This document shows, piece after piece, positions 17,896 to 25,608 of a stretch of DNA of 64,000 bases. This DNA is from Alistipes sp. GTDB lineage: Bacteria; Bacteroidota; Bacteroidia; Bacteroidales; Rikenellaceae. Position numbers and translations under genes: made by a program. The stretch's first letter is position 1; the number at the start of each line of letters is the position of its first letter. Under the pieces are notes generated by a model, which did not search any database, was not told the DNA's origin, and worked only from the letters and a program-made list of their open reading frames with translations. The stretch spans positions 40,674-104,673 of the forward strand of contig JAHHQO010000009.1 in the NCBI GenBank assembly GCA_020026335.1. Reading direction: 5' to 3'.

Positions 17896-18831
17896 ATGTT
17901 TTCTCGTACACTTGTTATGTTGGCTGCGGTGGCACTGCTGACCTCGTGCGGCGGTCGTCAGACCTCCAAGGAGACTGCACAGCAGACAAAGGCGCAACCC
18001 GCGAGGGTCTTCCTGCCGCCCGTAGCTCCTGCGTCCCTCGATGCGGAGCAGACCTGCGACTATGTCAAGACCCACTATTGGGACAACTTCAATTTCGCGG
18101 ATACGGTTTTCATCCGCGAGATAGATACGGTGGATATGATTGAGGCCTTCGCCAAATATGTCATTTTGCTGACCGATGACCCGACAAACGGAGAGCCGAT
18201 GCGCGAGATTGCCCAAAAGGCGGCGGTGTCGCGTCCCATGCTGGACTATTTCTATATGCTCTCGGAGAAGGTGCTGCATGACCCCAACTCGCCACTGCGC
18301 AACGATGAGATGTATATCCCCGTCTTGGAGACGGTCATCGCCAGCGGCTACTACGATGAGTACGAGTTGCTGTCGCCCGAGTATGACCTCAAAATCGCAT
18401 CGCAGAACCGTCTGGGCGAGCGTGCCAACGATATAAAATACACCTTGTATTCTGGTAAGCAGGGTACATTGTACGGTATTCGTGCCGATTATGTGTTGTT
18501 GCTCATCAGCAACCCCGAATGTCCGATGTGTGGCGATGTGGCTGAAGCCATTGCCACCTCTCCCATGATTTCGGAGATGGTTGAGCGCGGTTCGCTCAAG
18601 GTGTTGTACGTCTATCCCGATGAGGATATAGCAGCCTGGAAGGCGCATAGAGAGTCGATTCCGTCAAAATGGATTTACTCCTACGACAAGGAATGTGCCA
18701 TGAAAGAGCAATCTACGTACAATCTTTCGGCAATTCCCTCTATTTATTTGCTGGATAAGGATAAGAGGGTGTTGGTGAAGGACGCTTCAGATGTATCTGT
18801 AATTGAATTTGTTATAGATAATGCAGAGTAA
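17896..18831 (+). CDS. Thioredoxin-like lipoprotein with DUF5106-like region
   Basis: 311-aa lipoprotein when started at MFSRTLVMLAAVALLTSCGG (Cys about residue 19); an upstream in-frame ATG at 17833 would bury the signal peptide and is rejected. Residues 50-190 resemble the helical DUF5106 region that precedes thioredoxin-like domains in Bacteroidetes. The C-terminal domain is a thioredoxin fold with CxxC (NPECPMCGDV) and the cis-Pro strand AIPSIYLLDKDKRV. It probably acts in extracytoplasmic disulfide or redox handling. Partner unknown. Confidence 0.8.
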   Translation: MFSRTLVMLAAVALLTSCGGRQTSKETAQQTKAQPARVFLPPVAPASLDAEQTCDYVKTHYWDNFNFADTVFIREIDTVDMIEAFAKYVILLTDDPTNGEPMREIAQKAAVSRPMLDYFYMLSEKVLHDPNSPLRNDEMYIPVLETVIASGYYDEYELLSPEYDLKIASQNRLGERANDIKYTLYSGKQGTLYGIRADYVLLLISNPECPMCGDVAEAIATSPMISEMVERGSLKVLYVYPDEDIAAWKAHRESIPSKWIYSYDKECAMKEQSTYNLSAIPSIYLLDKDKRVLVKDASDVSVIEFVIDNAE

Positions 18832-18891
18832 GAAAATTCATAAGTATAAATTTTGCTTATATGCCCATAAATAAAGACAATAGGCTTTTGC

Positions 18892-18921
18892 TTGTAAATT
18901 AAAATCTTATGATTAATTTTG
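18892..18921 (+). promoter_or_regulatory. Promoter of rubrerythrin
   Basis: TTG (18892-18894), 19-nt spacer, TAATTTTG (18914-18921); a close match to the Bacteroidetes consensus. Confidence 0.75.
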
Positions 18922-18976
18922 CACCTGTAAACAAGAAACAATAACACACACACAAACAATTAAAAGTATAAAGACT

Positions 18977-19534
18977 ATGAACAAGAAATGGCGTTGCACC
19001 GTTTGTGGTTATATCCACGAAGGTCCCGAGGCACCCGAGCAGTGCCCCATGTGTAAGGTAGGTAAAGATAAGTTCGTTGAGATTGTAGAGCAGCAGGGTG
19101 ACCTTGATTTCGTTACCGTTCACAAGATTGGTGATGGTAAGGGTGCCAGCAAGGAGCTCTGGGAGGGTCTTCAGAATCACTTCATGGGTGAGTGCACCGA
19201 GGTGGGTATGTACCTGGCCATGAGCCGTCAGGCTGACCGTGAGGGTTATCCCGAGATTGCCGAGGCTTACAAGCGTTACGCTTGGGAGGAGGCAGAGCAC
19301 GCTTCGAAGTTTGCCGAGTTGATTGGAGAGGTCGTTTGGGATACCAAGACCAACCTCATGAAGCGTATGAACGCTGAGTGCGGTGCTTGCGAGGACAAGA
19401 TGCGTCTGGCTCGTTTGGCTAAGGAGGAGAATCTCGACGCTGTTCACGATACAGTTCACGAGATGGCTAAGGATGAGGCCCGCCACGGTAAGGGCTTTGA
19501 GGGTCTCTACAAGCGTTACTTCGGTAACAAGTAA
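18977..19534 (+). CDS. Reverse rubrerythrin (rubredoxin domain first)
   Basis: 185-aa cytosolic peroxide-reducing protein. The order is rubredoxin then ferritin-like, the reverse of classic rubrerythrin. The iron site is CTVC (C7, C10) and CPMC (C23, C26). The di-iron four-helix domain (about 50-185) shows GECTEVGMYLAMSRQADREGYPEIAEAYKRYAWEEAEHASKFAE and a second ExxxH pair DEARHGKGFEGL. Such proteins protect anaerobes against H2O2. Strong promoter and terminator make it a monocistronic unit. Confidence 0.93.
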   Translation: MNKKWRCTVCGYIHEGPEAPEQCPMCKVGKDKFVEIVEQQGDLDFVTVHKIGDGKGASKELWEGLQNHFMGECTEVGMYLAMSRQADREGYPEIAEAYKRYAWEEAEHASKFAELIGEVVWDTKTNLMKRMNAECGACEDKMRLARLAKEENLDAVHDTVHEMAKDEARHGKGFEGLYKRYFGNK

Positions 19535-19557
19535 TCCTTAATACCATATAAACGAAT

Positions 19558-19585
19558 AAAGGTGACCTTTGCGGGTCACCTTTTT
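19558..19585 (+). terminator. Terminator after rubrerythrin
   Basis: AAAGGTGACC / GGTCACCTTT stem, TTTGCG loop, T-run. Confidence 0.88.
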
Positions 19586-19748
19586 TTGTGTGCTTTTGTC
19601 GGAAGGTTACTTCACCTTTTGCGGGAACAGTATCTCCCAAAACGGGGAGAGGAGACTCCGTGTCCAGTCATTGATACTGCTCCAGAAGTGGCAAATTTGC
19701 CGTAAGTAGAAGGCCTGTTCCCCATTTCTTTGCAATGTTAGCGGTTGG

Positions 19749-19961
19749 TTATTCCTCCTGACATTGGCAGCACTGCTCCTCTTTGACCTCTTCGCGAAAC
19801 TCCTCGATCGTGTCCTTCAACTTCGCAAGCTCTTTGTTGAGCGAGTCCTTGATTTTGTGGCGCATTTCGACACCGGTCTTGGGGGTGTAAAGCAGGGTGA
19901 AAGCTGCACCTACGGCGATGCCTCCCGCCAATGAAGCGAGAATAATTCCTGTGTTTTTCAT
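19749..19961 (-). CDS. YtxH domain protein
   Basis: 70-aa small membrane protein: one N-terminal hydrophobic glycine-rich segment (ILASLAGGIAVGAAFTLLYTP), the YtxH hallmark TPKTGVEMRHKIKDS, then a charged coiled-coil tail ending in CCQCQEE. YtxH proteins are stress-associated in other bacteria; precise role unknown. The cysteine-rich end (CCQC) is not typical of the family. Divergent from the SLOG gene. The 160 nt downstream (19588-19748) show nothing recognisable. Confidence 0.8.
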   Translation of the reverse strand: MKNTGIILASLAGGIAVGAAFTLLYTPKTGVEMRHKIKDSLNKELAKLKDTIEEFREEVKEEQCCQCQEE

Positions 19962-20028
19962 GATAATGTGGTTTAAAATTCAAGGAGTAGTGTTGCAAAC
20001 TTCGCGCCAAAAAGATTATCTTTACCCT

Positions 20029-20529
20029 ATGAATACATTTCCGCAGAGAACCGTCTCGTTCACGGGACATCGCAAATATCATGGTGAAGCACATAAGGAG
20101 CTGCGCGATACGATTGTCGAGCTGTATCATCGCGGTTATACCACTTTTATGAGCGGTATGGCTGTGGGGTTTGATATGTACGCTGCCGAGTGTGTGCTGT
20201 CGCTGCGCAACGAATTGGAGGGGATAAGACTTGTCGCCGTTGTGCCATTCGAAGGGCATCAACTCAAATTCAGTGCGGCGGACAAGCAGCGTTTTGGGGA
20301 GATTTTGAAGCGTGCCGATGAGTGTGTGACCCTGTCGCAGGTCTATCATCAGGGCGTCTATTCCGTGCGCAATGACTATCTGGTGCGCCATGCGGACATC
20401 GTGGTGGCGTGCTATGATGGTTCGGCAGGAGGTACGCGCTACACTGTGCAGCGTGCCGAAAAGACGGGGCGCGAGGTCATCAACATCTCGCCCGATGCAC
20501 CCCGACAGATTGACCTTCTTCTGTTCTGA
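20029..20529 (+). CDS. SLOG-family (DUF1273/YpsA-like) nucleotide-binding protein
   Basis: 166 aa starting MNTFPQRTVSFTGHRKYHG; a longer upstream frame (19897) has no homology and would overlap ytxH. Family motifs: SFTGHRKY, FMSGMAVGFDMYAAECVLSL and VACYDGSAGGTRYTVQRAEKTGREV, a Rossmann-like SLOG fold related to lysine decarboxylase-like LOG proteins that bind nucleotide ligands. Relatives include Bacillus YpsA. A TATCTTTA box ends only 5 nt before the ATG, so the transcript may be nearly leaderless. Confidence 0.82.
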   Translation: MNTFPQRTVSFTGHRKYHGEAHKELRDTIVELYHRGYTTFMSGMAVGFDMYAAECVLSLRNELEGIRLVAVVPFEGHQLKFSAADKQRFGEILKRADECVTLSQVYHQGVYSVRNDYLVRHADIVVACYDGSAGGTRYTVQRAEKTGREVINISPDAPRQIDLLLF

Positions 20530-20549
20530 TGCACGTAGAGAAAATAAGA

Positions 20550-20580
20550 AAGGCCGCAGAGCAATCTGCGGCCTTCTTTT
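20550..20580. terminator. Bidirectional terminator between SLOG gene and pfp
   Basis: 11-bp stem AAGGCCGCAGA / TCTGCGGCCTT with GCAA loop; A-rich left flank and T-rich right flank. Confidence 0.85.
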
Positions 20581-20603
20581 ATATAAGTTTTCAAACGGTA
20601 GGA

Positions 20604-21836
20604 CTACCAGTTCAAAATCTTAACGAAGTCGAACTCCTCGGGGTTGGGCACGTAAGCCTTTGCAGCCTCGTAGTCATCGGGAGTGATGAAGTTGATGATG
20701 TTCTCAACAACCGACTTGAACTTGTCAGAGTGGATATCAACCAATCTGGGAGGAATCTTGCCGGTAGTGGGATCCTGGAGATCCTTCAGGTACAGGGGCG
20801 ATACGTTACCCTCTGTATCAACATATACCATACAACCTGTCTTACCCTCGTCGAACAACTTGTGAACGCCGATACCGAGCTCCGAGCAATAGGTCAAGTC
20901 GTAAGCGATAGGAGTCTGGCAACGGATTTCGTAACCCAACTCTACGGGACGGCTCTTTACCTTCATACCCAGCTCCTTGAGCTTCTTCTCAATCATCTCG
21001 TTGAAGATGTGAGCCTTCGATACCTTACCCAACTCGGGGTGACCGTGGTCGTCGTAAGTGAAGTGGATACCGCTCTTGCGAATCTCCTCATCGCTCAATG
21101 CGTGGAATACACCCTCCGAGATAACGGCAGCACCGTAATCCATGCCCATAATCTTACGCTTGATGATAGACGAGATAACGAGGTTGACGATCTTCTCAAC
21201 AGTGATTTCAGTCTTGTTGAACATCTCGGGGATAACAATCATGGGGTAGTGGCAAGCCTCACCGATACCGAATGCAAGGTGACCGGCCGAACGACCCATG
21301 GCAGCCAAAACGAACCAGTTGCCGCTTGTACGAGCGTCAACATAAACGGCACGTGCGATAACGGCACCCTTATCCTTTGCAGACTCGTAACCGAAGGTTG
21401 CGGTTCCCTTGGGCAGAGGAAGGTCGTTGTCGATGGTCTTGGGAACGTGGATGTTGGCGATGGGGTACTTCTTAGCCTCGAGGAACTTGGCGATACGGTT
21501 TGCAGTCGATGCAGTATCGTCACCACCTACGGTAACCAACAGCTTGATGTTGTTGTCGGTGAAGAACTTGAGGTTGAAGTTGTTCTCGAAATCCTCGGGA
21601 GTGGGCTTGAAACGGCTCATCTGGAGGAACGAACCACCCTGGTTAAAAATACCGTCGGCCATGGGGTAGCTGATGTCAACGGTGCGGGGGGTGGGGTTGA
21701 AGAGACCCGAGTAGCCCTCATGCAAACCGATTACACGATAACCCTTGCGCAGGAAAGTCTTTGCTACGCTACCAACTACTGTGTTCATACCGGGAGCGGG
21801 ACCACCACCGGTCAGAATTGCGATTGCTTCTTTCAT
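20604..21836 (-). CDS. pfp: Pyrophosphate-dependent 6-phosphofructokinase
   Basis: Phosphorylates fructose 6-phosphate with PPi in a reversible glycolytic step. 410 aa; the glycine-rich GGGPAPGMN (10-18), GGDDT (104-108) and PKTIDND (132-138) are present. The second Asp of GGDD, where ATP enzymes have Gly, marks PPi specificity; this is established for the family. MGRSAGHLA and PEMF complete the active site. Single gene with its own terminator. Confidence 0.92.
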   Translation of the reverse strand: MKEAIAILTGGGPAPGMNTVVGSVAKTFLRKGYRVIGLHEGYSGLFNPTPRTVDISYPMADGIFNQGGSFLQMSRFKPTPEDFENNFNLKFFTDNNIKLLVTVGGDDTASTANRIAKFLEAKKYPIANIHVPKTIDNDLPLPKGTATFGYESAKDKGAVIARAVYVDARTSGNWFVLAAMGRSAGHLAFGIGEACHYPMIVIPEMFNKTEITVEKIVNLVISSIIKRKIMGMDYGAAVISEGVFHALSDEEIRKSGIHFTYDDHGHPELGKVSKAHIFNEMIEKKLKELGMKVKSRPVELGYEIRCQTPIAYDLTYCSELGIGVHKLFDEGKTGCMVYVDTEGNVSPLYLKDLQDPTTGKIPPRLVDIHSDKFKSVVENIINFITPDDYEAAKAYVPNPEEFDFVKILNW

Positions 21837-21925
21837 GATAATTACGTGGTTTTATATTTAACCTAAATGTTTAGTCGTTTTTAACAGCCCAAAATTACTA
21901 ATATTTTTTCAAAACAACAAAAAAA

Positions 21926-21946
21926 GAGAGACCATTGAGGTCTCTC
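21926..21946 (-). terminator. Terminator of the cold-shock gene
   Basis: On the minus strand GAGAGACC / GGTCTCTC with a 5-nt loop is followed by seven T. Confidence 0.8.
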
Positions 21947-21971
21947 GATTAAAAAAATTGGTAATTATAGT

Positions 21972-22172
21972 CTATTCAACTACAGTTACGTTCACTGCCT
22001 GTTCGCCTTTGGCACCGTTGCCAATCTCGAACTCTACTTGTTGGCCTTCATTGAGCGATTTGAAGCCCTCGGCAACAATACCTGAGAAGTGTACGAAGAT
22101 TTCCTTGCCACCCTCTGCTGTGATGAATCCGTAGCCTTTCTTGCTATCGAACCATTTCACTTGTCCTTTCAT
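21972..22172 (-). CDS. Cold-shock domain protein (CspA family)
   Basis: 66 aa, a single OB-fold RNA chaperone: MKGQVKWFDSKKGYGFITAE with RNP1 KGYGFI and RNP2 IFVHFS. The start at 22172 gives the standard Csp N-terminus; ten extra codons upstream are rejected. Homologues melt RNA secondary structure and are often highly expressed. Confidence 0.95.
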   Translation of the reverse strand: MKGQVKWFDSKKGYGFITAEGGKEIFVHFSGIVAEGFKSLNEGQQVEFEIGNGAKGEQAVNVTVVE

Positions 22173-22254
22173 AGAAAAAATGATTAAAGTGTTGTAATAC
22201 AAGACGCAAATTAATGTAAAAAAAAGTCTATATCAAAACTTTTCCCCATGTTTT

Positions 22255-22284
22255 TTTGAATTACCAATAAAAATTGTATATTTG
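22255..22284 (+). promoter_or_regulatory. Promoter of the lipoprotein-radical SAM pair
   Basis: TTTG (22255-22258), 18-nt spacer, TATATTTG (22277-22284). No other promoter is seen before the radical SAM gene, so both genes probably share it. Confidence 0.7.
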
Positions 22285-22315
22285 TTGCATCTATAAACCC
22301 CTTAAGCAGACGGCT

Positions 22316-22582
22316 ATGGATAGACGAATGAAATTTGCGTTACTTGCCATTCTGGGCTTCTCGACAGCCTGCTCAACCGTTCGCAATACGGCTAAGGACA
22401 GCAAGAAATCGGATCAAACCTCTGAAGCAGAGGCTACGCAACAACAACAGCGTCCGAGAATTAAAGTGATGTATGGTGTTCCCAATCCCCCGATGGTGGA
22501 GGAGAAAAGCTACGAAATCGATCCCGTGATTGAGCAGCCTGACGAAGGGGACGAAGTAGTAATCGATAAGAAAAAGAAATAG
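22316..22582 (+). CDS. Small lipoprotein paired with radical SAM enzyme (putative modification substrate)
   Basis: 88 aa from MDRRMKFALLAILGFSTACST; the lipobox STAC puts the lipidated Cys at about residue 19. The mature part is low-complexity Lys/Ser/Glu/Gln, then RPRIKVMYGVPNPPM, then an acidic tail and a KKKK end. My recollection is that a Bacteroidales family annotated as radical SAM-associated putative lipoprotein (TIGR04134) carries a YGxP core and always sits beside a TIGR04133 radical SAM protein; MYGVP here fits. The radical SAM gene begins 12 nt after the stop codon. The core motif is the likely target of modification, which is inference. Confidence 0.72.
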   Translation: MDRRMKFALLAILGFSTACSTVRNTAKDSKKSDQTSEAEATQQQQRPRIKVMYGVPNPPMVEEKSYEIDPVIEQPDEGDEVVIDKKKK

Positions 22583-22594
22583 AATCAGAAAAAA

Positions 22595-23680
22595 GTGTTT
22601 TCGCATCGCAGACTGGGGCTTCGCAAGTGGTGGGCTCTCAATATATTTTCCAATCTCTACAAAACGACTGTAAGTGAGCATCATCTCGATACGCTCTTTT
22701 GGGAGTGTACGCTCAGATGTAACCTCTCGTGCCGTCATTGTGGTAGCGATTGCAGGGTAGACCCCGGAGTGAAGGATATGCCGCTGGGCGATTTCCTCAA
22801 GGTGCTCGACGAGGAGGTGACACCTCATGTCAACCCCGAGGAGGTATTGATTATCTTCTCGGGCGGTGAGGTTTTGGTGCGTCCCGACTTGGAGGAGGCG
22901 GGGCGAGAGGTCTCGAAGCGCGGCTACCCGTGGGGTATGGTTACCAACGGTCTGGCACTCACCGAGGAGAAACTCGACCGACTGGTTGATGCCGGTCTGA
23001 GGAGCGTTTCGGTGAGCCTCGATGGCTTTGAACGCGAACACAACTATATCCGTGGTAATGCACGCAGCTACGAGAAGGCATTGGCGGCCGTGAGAATGGT
23101 GGCACGCCATCCCAATCTCTCCTACGATGTCATTACCTGCGTCACCGGCTCGATGGTACCCAAATTGGAAGCCTTCCGCTCGATGCTGATTTCCGAGGGC
23201 GTGCGTTCGTGGCGTCTGTTCTCCATCTTTCCCATGGGTAGGGCGAAGAACGACAGCACACTGACGATGACCGATGCCGAGTTCCGTGCCGTGCTGGAGT
23301 TTATCCGCAAGACACGCAAAAGTAAGTTCGGCAAGCTGATTCACTGCGAATATGCGTGTGAGGGCTTCTTGGGGGGCTATGAGGCGGAGGTAAGGGACAA
23401 TTTCTACCAATGTGTCGCCGGCATTTCCGTAGCTTCTATTCGTGTGGACGGTGCGATTTCGGGTTGCACCTCCATTCGTGCCAATTATCATCAGGGAAAC
23501 ATCTACCGCGACAAGTTTTGGGACGTATGGCAAAACCGCTTCGAGCCGTTCCGCAATCGTGAATGGACGAAGAAGGAGGAGTGCGGCGACTGCAAAATGT
23601 GGCGGTATTGCATGGGTGGCGGTATGCACCTGCGCGATGACGATGGGAAGTTGTTATACTGTCATTATAAGCGACTTTGA
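22595..23680 (+). CDS. Radical SAM/SPASM protein of an rSAM-lipoprotein system
   Basis: 361 aa with GTG start at 22595. The [4Fe-4S]-SAM site is CNLSCRHC (C42, C46, C49) inside LFWECTLRCNLSCRHCGSDC; flanking C38 and C53 are also present. SAM-binding loops IIFSGGEVLVRPDL and VSVSLDGFEREHNYIRG follow. A C-terminal SPASM region contains FYQCVAGISVASIRVDGAISGCTS, GNIYRDKFWDVW and CGDCKMWRYCMGGGMHLR with a final CHY, able to hold auxiliary Fe-S clusters. Such enzymes modify peptides or proteins. The opening resembles the TIGR04133 family (recollection, not searched). It is not an anaerobic sulfatase maturase by context. Confidence 0.85.
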   Translation: MFSHRRLGLRKWWALNIFSNLYKTTVSEHHLDTLFWECTLRCNLSCRHCGSDCRVDPGVKDMPLGDFLKVLDEEVTPHVNPEEVLIIFSGGEVLVRPDLEEAGREVSKRGYPWGMVTNGLALTEEKLDRLVDAGLRSVSVSLDGFEREHNYIRGNARSYEKALAAVRMVARHPNLSYDVITCVTGSMVPKLEAFRSMLISEGVRSWRLFSIFPMGRAKNDSTLTMTDAEFRAVLEFIRKTRKSKFGKLIHCEYACEGFLGGYEAEVRDNFYQCVAGISVASIRVDGAISGCTSIRANYHQGNIYRDKFWDVWQNRFEPFRNREWTKKEECGDCKMWRYCMGGGMHLRDDDGKLLYCHYKRL

Positions 23681-23767
23681 GACGAATAAATCGGCTTGAG
23701 GGTGTGCTGTGAGCGGCATGTGGTCTGAAGTGCCGAGAAAAATCAAATATCTTTTTTCTTAAAAAAT

Positions 23768-23798
23768 TTTGCCAATTCGGAATTAAGAGTTATCTTTG
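23768..23798 (+). promoter_or_regulatory. Promoter of tRNA-Pro(CGG)
   Basis: TTTG (23768-23771), 19 nt, TATCTTTG (23791-23798), 30 nt before the tRNA 5' end. Confidence 0.8.
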
Positions 23799-23828
23799 TG
23801 TGCTCTTAAGAAAAAGAGTCATATAGTT

Positions 23829-23903
23829 CGGGGTGTAGCGCAGTCCGGTTAGCGCGCCAGCTTCGGGAGTTGGAGGCCGCTGGTTCGAATCCAGTCTCCC
23901 CGA
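23829..23903 (+). tRNA. tRNA-Pro (anticodon CGG)
   Basis: 75-nt cloverleaf. Acceptor CGGGGTG pairs with CTCCCCG (one T-T mismatch), D-stem GCGC/GCGC, anticodon stem CCAGC/GTTGG with loop TTCGGGA giving CGG, T-arm GCTGG-TTCGAAT-CCAGT, discriminator A at 23903. The CCA end is not encoded. Followed by its own terminator. Confidence 0.95.
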
Positions 23904-23908
23904 CTAAA

Positions 23909-23949
23909 AAACAGAGGTATGATAATCAATGTCATACCTCTGTTTTTTT
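23909..23949 (+). terminator. Terminator after tRNA-Pro(CGG)
   Basis: 14-bp stem AAACAGAGGTATGA / TCATACCTCTGTTT with a 9-nt loop, followed by T-run. Confidence 0.88.
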
Positions 23950-23961
23950 ATTTAACACCTT

Positions 23962-24167
23962 TTATTGATCGCTATCATCATCCCTGTTGGCACTCAAACA
24001 TCCGTATTTGTTAAAGTCTTCAGTAAAATCAATAAAGGTCTTGGGGTAGGTCTTCTTTATGAATATTCTGCCAATTGTAGTATTGGCCATTCCACATCTC
24101 TCGGCAAATTCCTTTTGAGTGATGCCTAATTTTTTGAATTTGCTTTTATTTTGGCTAAATCATCCAT
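23962..24167 (-). pseudogene. Frameshifted small HTH (XRE-like) regulator
   Basis: The minus strand opens with ATG at 24167 (MDDLAKIKA) and stops after 13 codons. One missing A in the A-run near 24140 restores a continuous frame of 68 codons: KFKKLGITQKEFAERCGMANTTIGRIF, a clear helix-turn-helix with Q-x-E-F-A and turn GMANTTIGR, ending DDDSDQ-stop at 23962. This is either a decayed regulator or a sequencing error. It faces away from the secreted orphan protein gene at 24480, as a regulator of that gene or remnant of a mobile element would. Confidence 0.65.
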
Positions 24168-24479
24168 AATGTATTGATTTAAGAGTCAATGGTTTGATAT
24201 CACTGAAAATAAGAATTATTTTTGAGAAAAGCAATGTTTTTGAATGAATTACTATAGTAGGAAACAAGGATTGTAACAGATGTTTATTCCTTATTTTGAC
24301 AATAGCTATAAAATAGGAGAACGTCATTTCCAACATCGTTTATATTCAGTGCCCCAGCAATAGAAAAATTGGTGATATTTATTTTGATAATATTGCCAAA
24401 TATATTCCAAAAAAGGATATAATTTATTAAATTTGATGTGAATTTGTTTTCCTCTAAGTACGTTAAATAACCAAAATAT
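24168..24479. other. AT-rich intergenic stretch
   Basis: No coding frame with recognisable content. The only signal is a possible -7 box TAAATTTG at 24428-24435, 45 nt ahead of the 24480 gene. Base composition is far more AT-rich than the rest of the window. Confidence 0.5.
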
Positions 24480-25316
24480 ATGAAGCTCTTATTATTAATT
24501 TTCCAAATTATTCTGTCAATGCAATGTTTCGCACAAGAGAATTGGCAAAAAGCATTGGATAGGGTAAATGTGCCCTCGTATTTCGATTCACGATTATCTG
24601 TTTATTTTAAATACTCAGAATCTGTAGATGGTTATGTTGTAACAGGAAAGTTTTTCCCTTTTAACAAGACTGCTGAGACAGGCTATGTTATTCTTTCATT
24701 TATGGAGCAATATACTAATAAGGTATATCTGTATATTAGTCCTCGCGATGATAAGTATACGAGTAACGACATATATAATTTAGTTTTTAGTGACTCTTTC
24801 CCAGGCTACAAACAGGGCAACGTGTACTGTTTCAACTACGTTGCCCCCAATAGTTCGCTCAATAAAGAGAGTTGTTATTCGATGGATATTCTCCATCCTT
24901 TGGGATATTATACTCCATTCCAATTCTTTGATGTGGATTTCGATGGTAAAAAAGAGCTGCTTATGAACAATTGGGATTTGTTACGGACAGGAAATACTTA
25001 TACCGTATATAAACTTAATGATAAAGGTTTAATCCCTGTCTCTGAAGCTCCATTTAACGAATTATGTAATGAAGATGAGATTGATTCTAAACGCAGAATG
25101 ATTACAAGGATTTCTGTAGATGGTGCGTTTGAATATATCAAATTTTATTACTCGTTAAAGCACTATGGTAAAGCATTTAAACCTTATCCTAAGTTTGTTT
25201 CATGGATGTCAGAATCACAGGTTAATGAACCGATTCATCCAAGATTTCAATTAGATTCTGTCTATGAAAAGGTTAATGATAAGGAATATCATTGGAATAT
25301 AAATACAGAAAAATAA
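24480..25316 (+). CDS. Secreted protein of unknown function in AT-rich insert
   Basis: 278 aa with a clear Sec signal peptide (MKLLLLIFQIILSMQCFAQE, cleavage near residue 19). I do not recognise the family with certainty. The stretch FQFFDVDFDGKKELLMNNW is a D-x-D-x-D-G-x-x-E-L calcium-type loop, seen in XAC2610-like and FG-GAP-type secreted proteins. The rest is rich in Tyr, Asn and Lys. Codon use is AT-biased (AAT, TTA, AGA-type codons), unlike all neighbours, and the gene lies between two tRNA-Pro genes, which suggests acquisition by transfer. Confidence 0.6.
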   Translation: MKLLLLIFQIILSMQCFAQENWQKALDRVNVPSYFDSRLSVYFKYSESVDGYVVTGKFFPFNKTAETGYVILSFMEQYTNKVYLYISPRDDKYTSNDIYNLVFSDSFPGYKQGNVYCFNYVAPNSSLNKESCYSMDILHPLGYYTPFQFFDVDFDGKKELLMNNWDLLRTGNTYTVYKLNDKGLIPVSEAPFNELCNEDEIDSKRRMITRISVDGAFEYIKFYYSLKHYGKAFKPYPKFVSWMSESQVNEPIHPRFQLDSVYEKVNDKEYHWNINTEK

Positions 25317-25348
25317 TTCTTCCAATCTCGAGATTTATAGGCGCTGGG

Positions 25349-25382
25349 ATTCACATATTAAAGACTCCTTTAATATGTGAAT
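25349..25382. repeat. Perfect 15-bp inverted repeat
   Basis: ATTCACATATTAAAG (25349-25363) and its exact reverse complement (25368-25382), 4-nt loop. It follows the secreted orphan gene by 32 nt but is not followed by a T-run, so it is not a standard terminator. Confidence 0.75.
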
Positions 25383-25394
25383 ATAGAAACAAAA

Positions 25395-25432
25395 AAAAGA
25401 GATGTATTTCATCATCGAAATACATCTCTTTT
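25395..25432. terminator. Bidirectional terminator of tRNA-Pro(TGG) and the 24480 gene
   Basis: 16-bp perfect stem AAAAGAGATGTATTTC / GAAATACATCTCTTTT with a 6-nt loop; A-run to the left reads as a T-run on the minus strand. Confidence 0.85.
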
Positions 25433-25442
25433 GATTTATTGG

Positions 25443-25517
25443 TCGGGGTAACAGGATTCGAACCTGTGACCCCCTGCTCCCAAAGCAGGTGCGCTAACCG
25501 GACTGCGCCACACCCCG
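25443..25517 (-). tRNA. tRNA-Pro (anticodon TGG)
   Basis: 75-nt cloverleaf on the minus strand: acceptor CGGGGTG, D-arm GCGC/GCGC, anticodon stem CCTGC/GCAGG with loop TTTGGGA giving TGG, T-arm ACAGG-TTCGAAT-CCTGT, discriminator A at 25443; no encoded CCA. It faces tRNA-Pro(CGG) across the AT-rich insert. Confidence 0.95.
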
Positions 25518-25532
25518 TTCGTTTTCGGTGTG

Positions 25533-25563
25533 CAAAGATAAGTGCTTTTTTCAAGATTACAAA
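25533..25563 (-). promoter_or_regulatory. Promoter of tRNA-Pro(TGG)
   Basis: Minus-strand TTTG (25563-25560), 19 nt, TATCTTTG (25540-25533). Confidence 0.78.
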
Positions 25564-25608
25564 TTTTCGCGTCCCGAAAAAGCGGTTTTGGTGCGACTTT
25601 TGTGCGTC

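Noticed and set aside
20529..21866. A 445-codon plus-strand frame over pfp
   Set aside because: Antisense shadow of the pyrophosphate-dependent phosphofructokinase.
22595..23680. Radical SAM protein as the anaerobic sulfatase maturase
   Set aside because: The opening LFWECTLRCNLSCRHCGSDC and the tight pairing with a lipoprotein fit the rSAM/lipoprotein family, and both sulfatases are far away.
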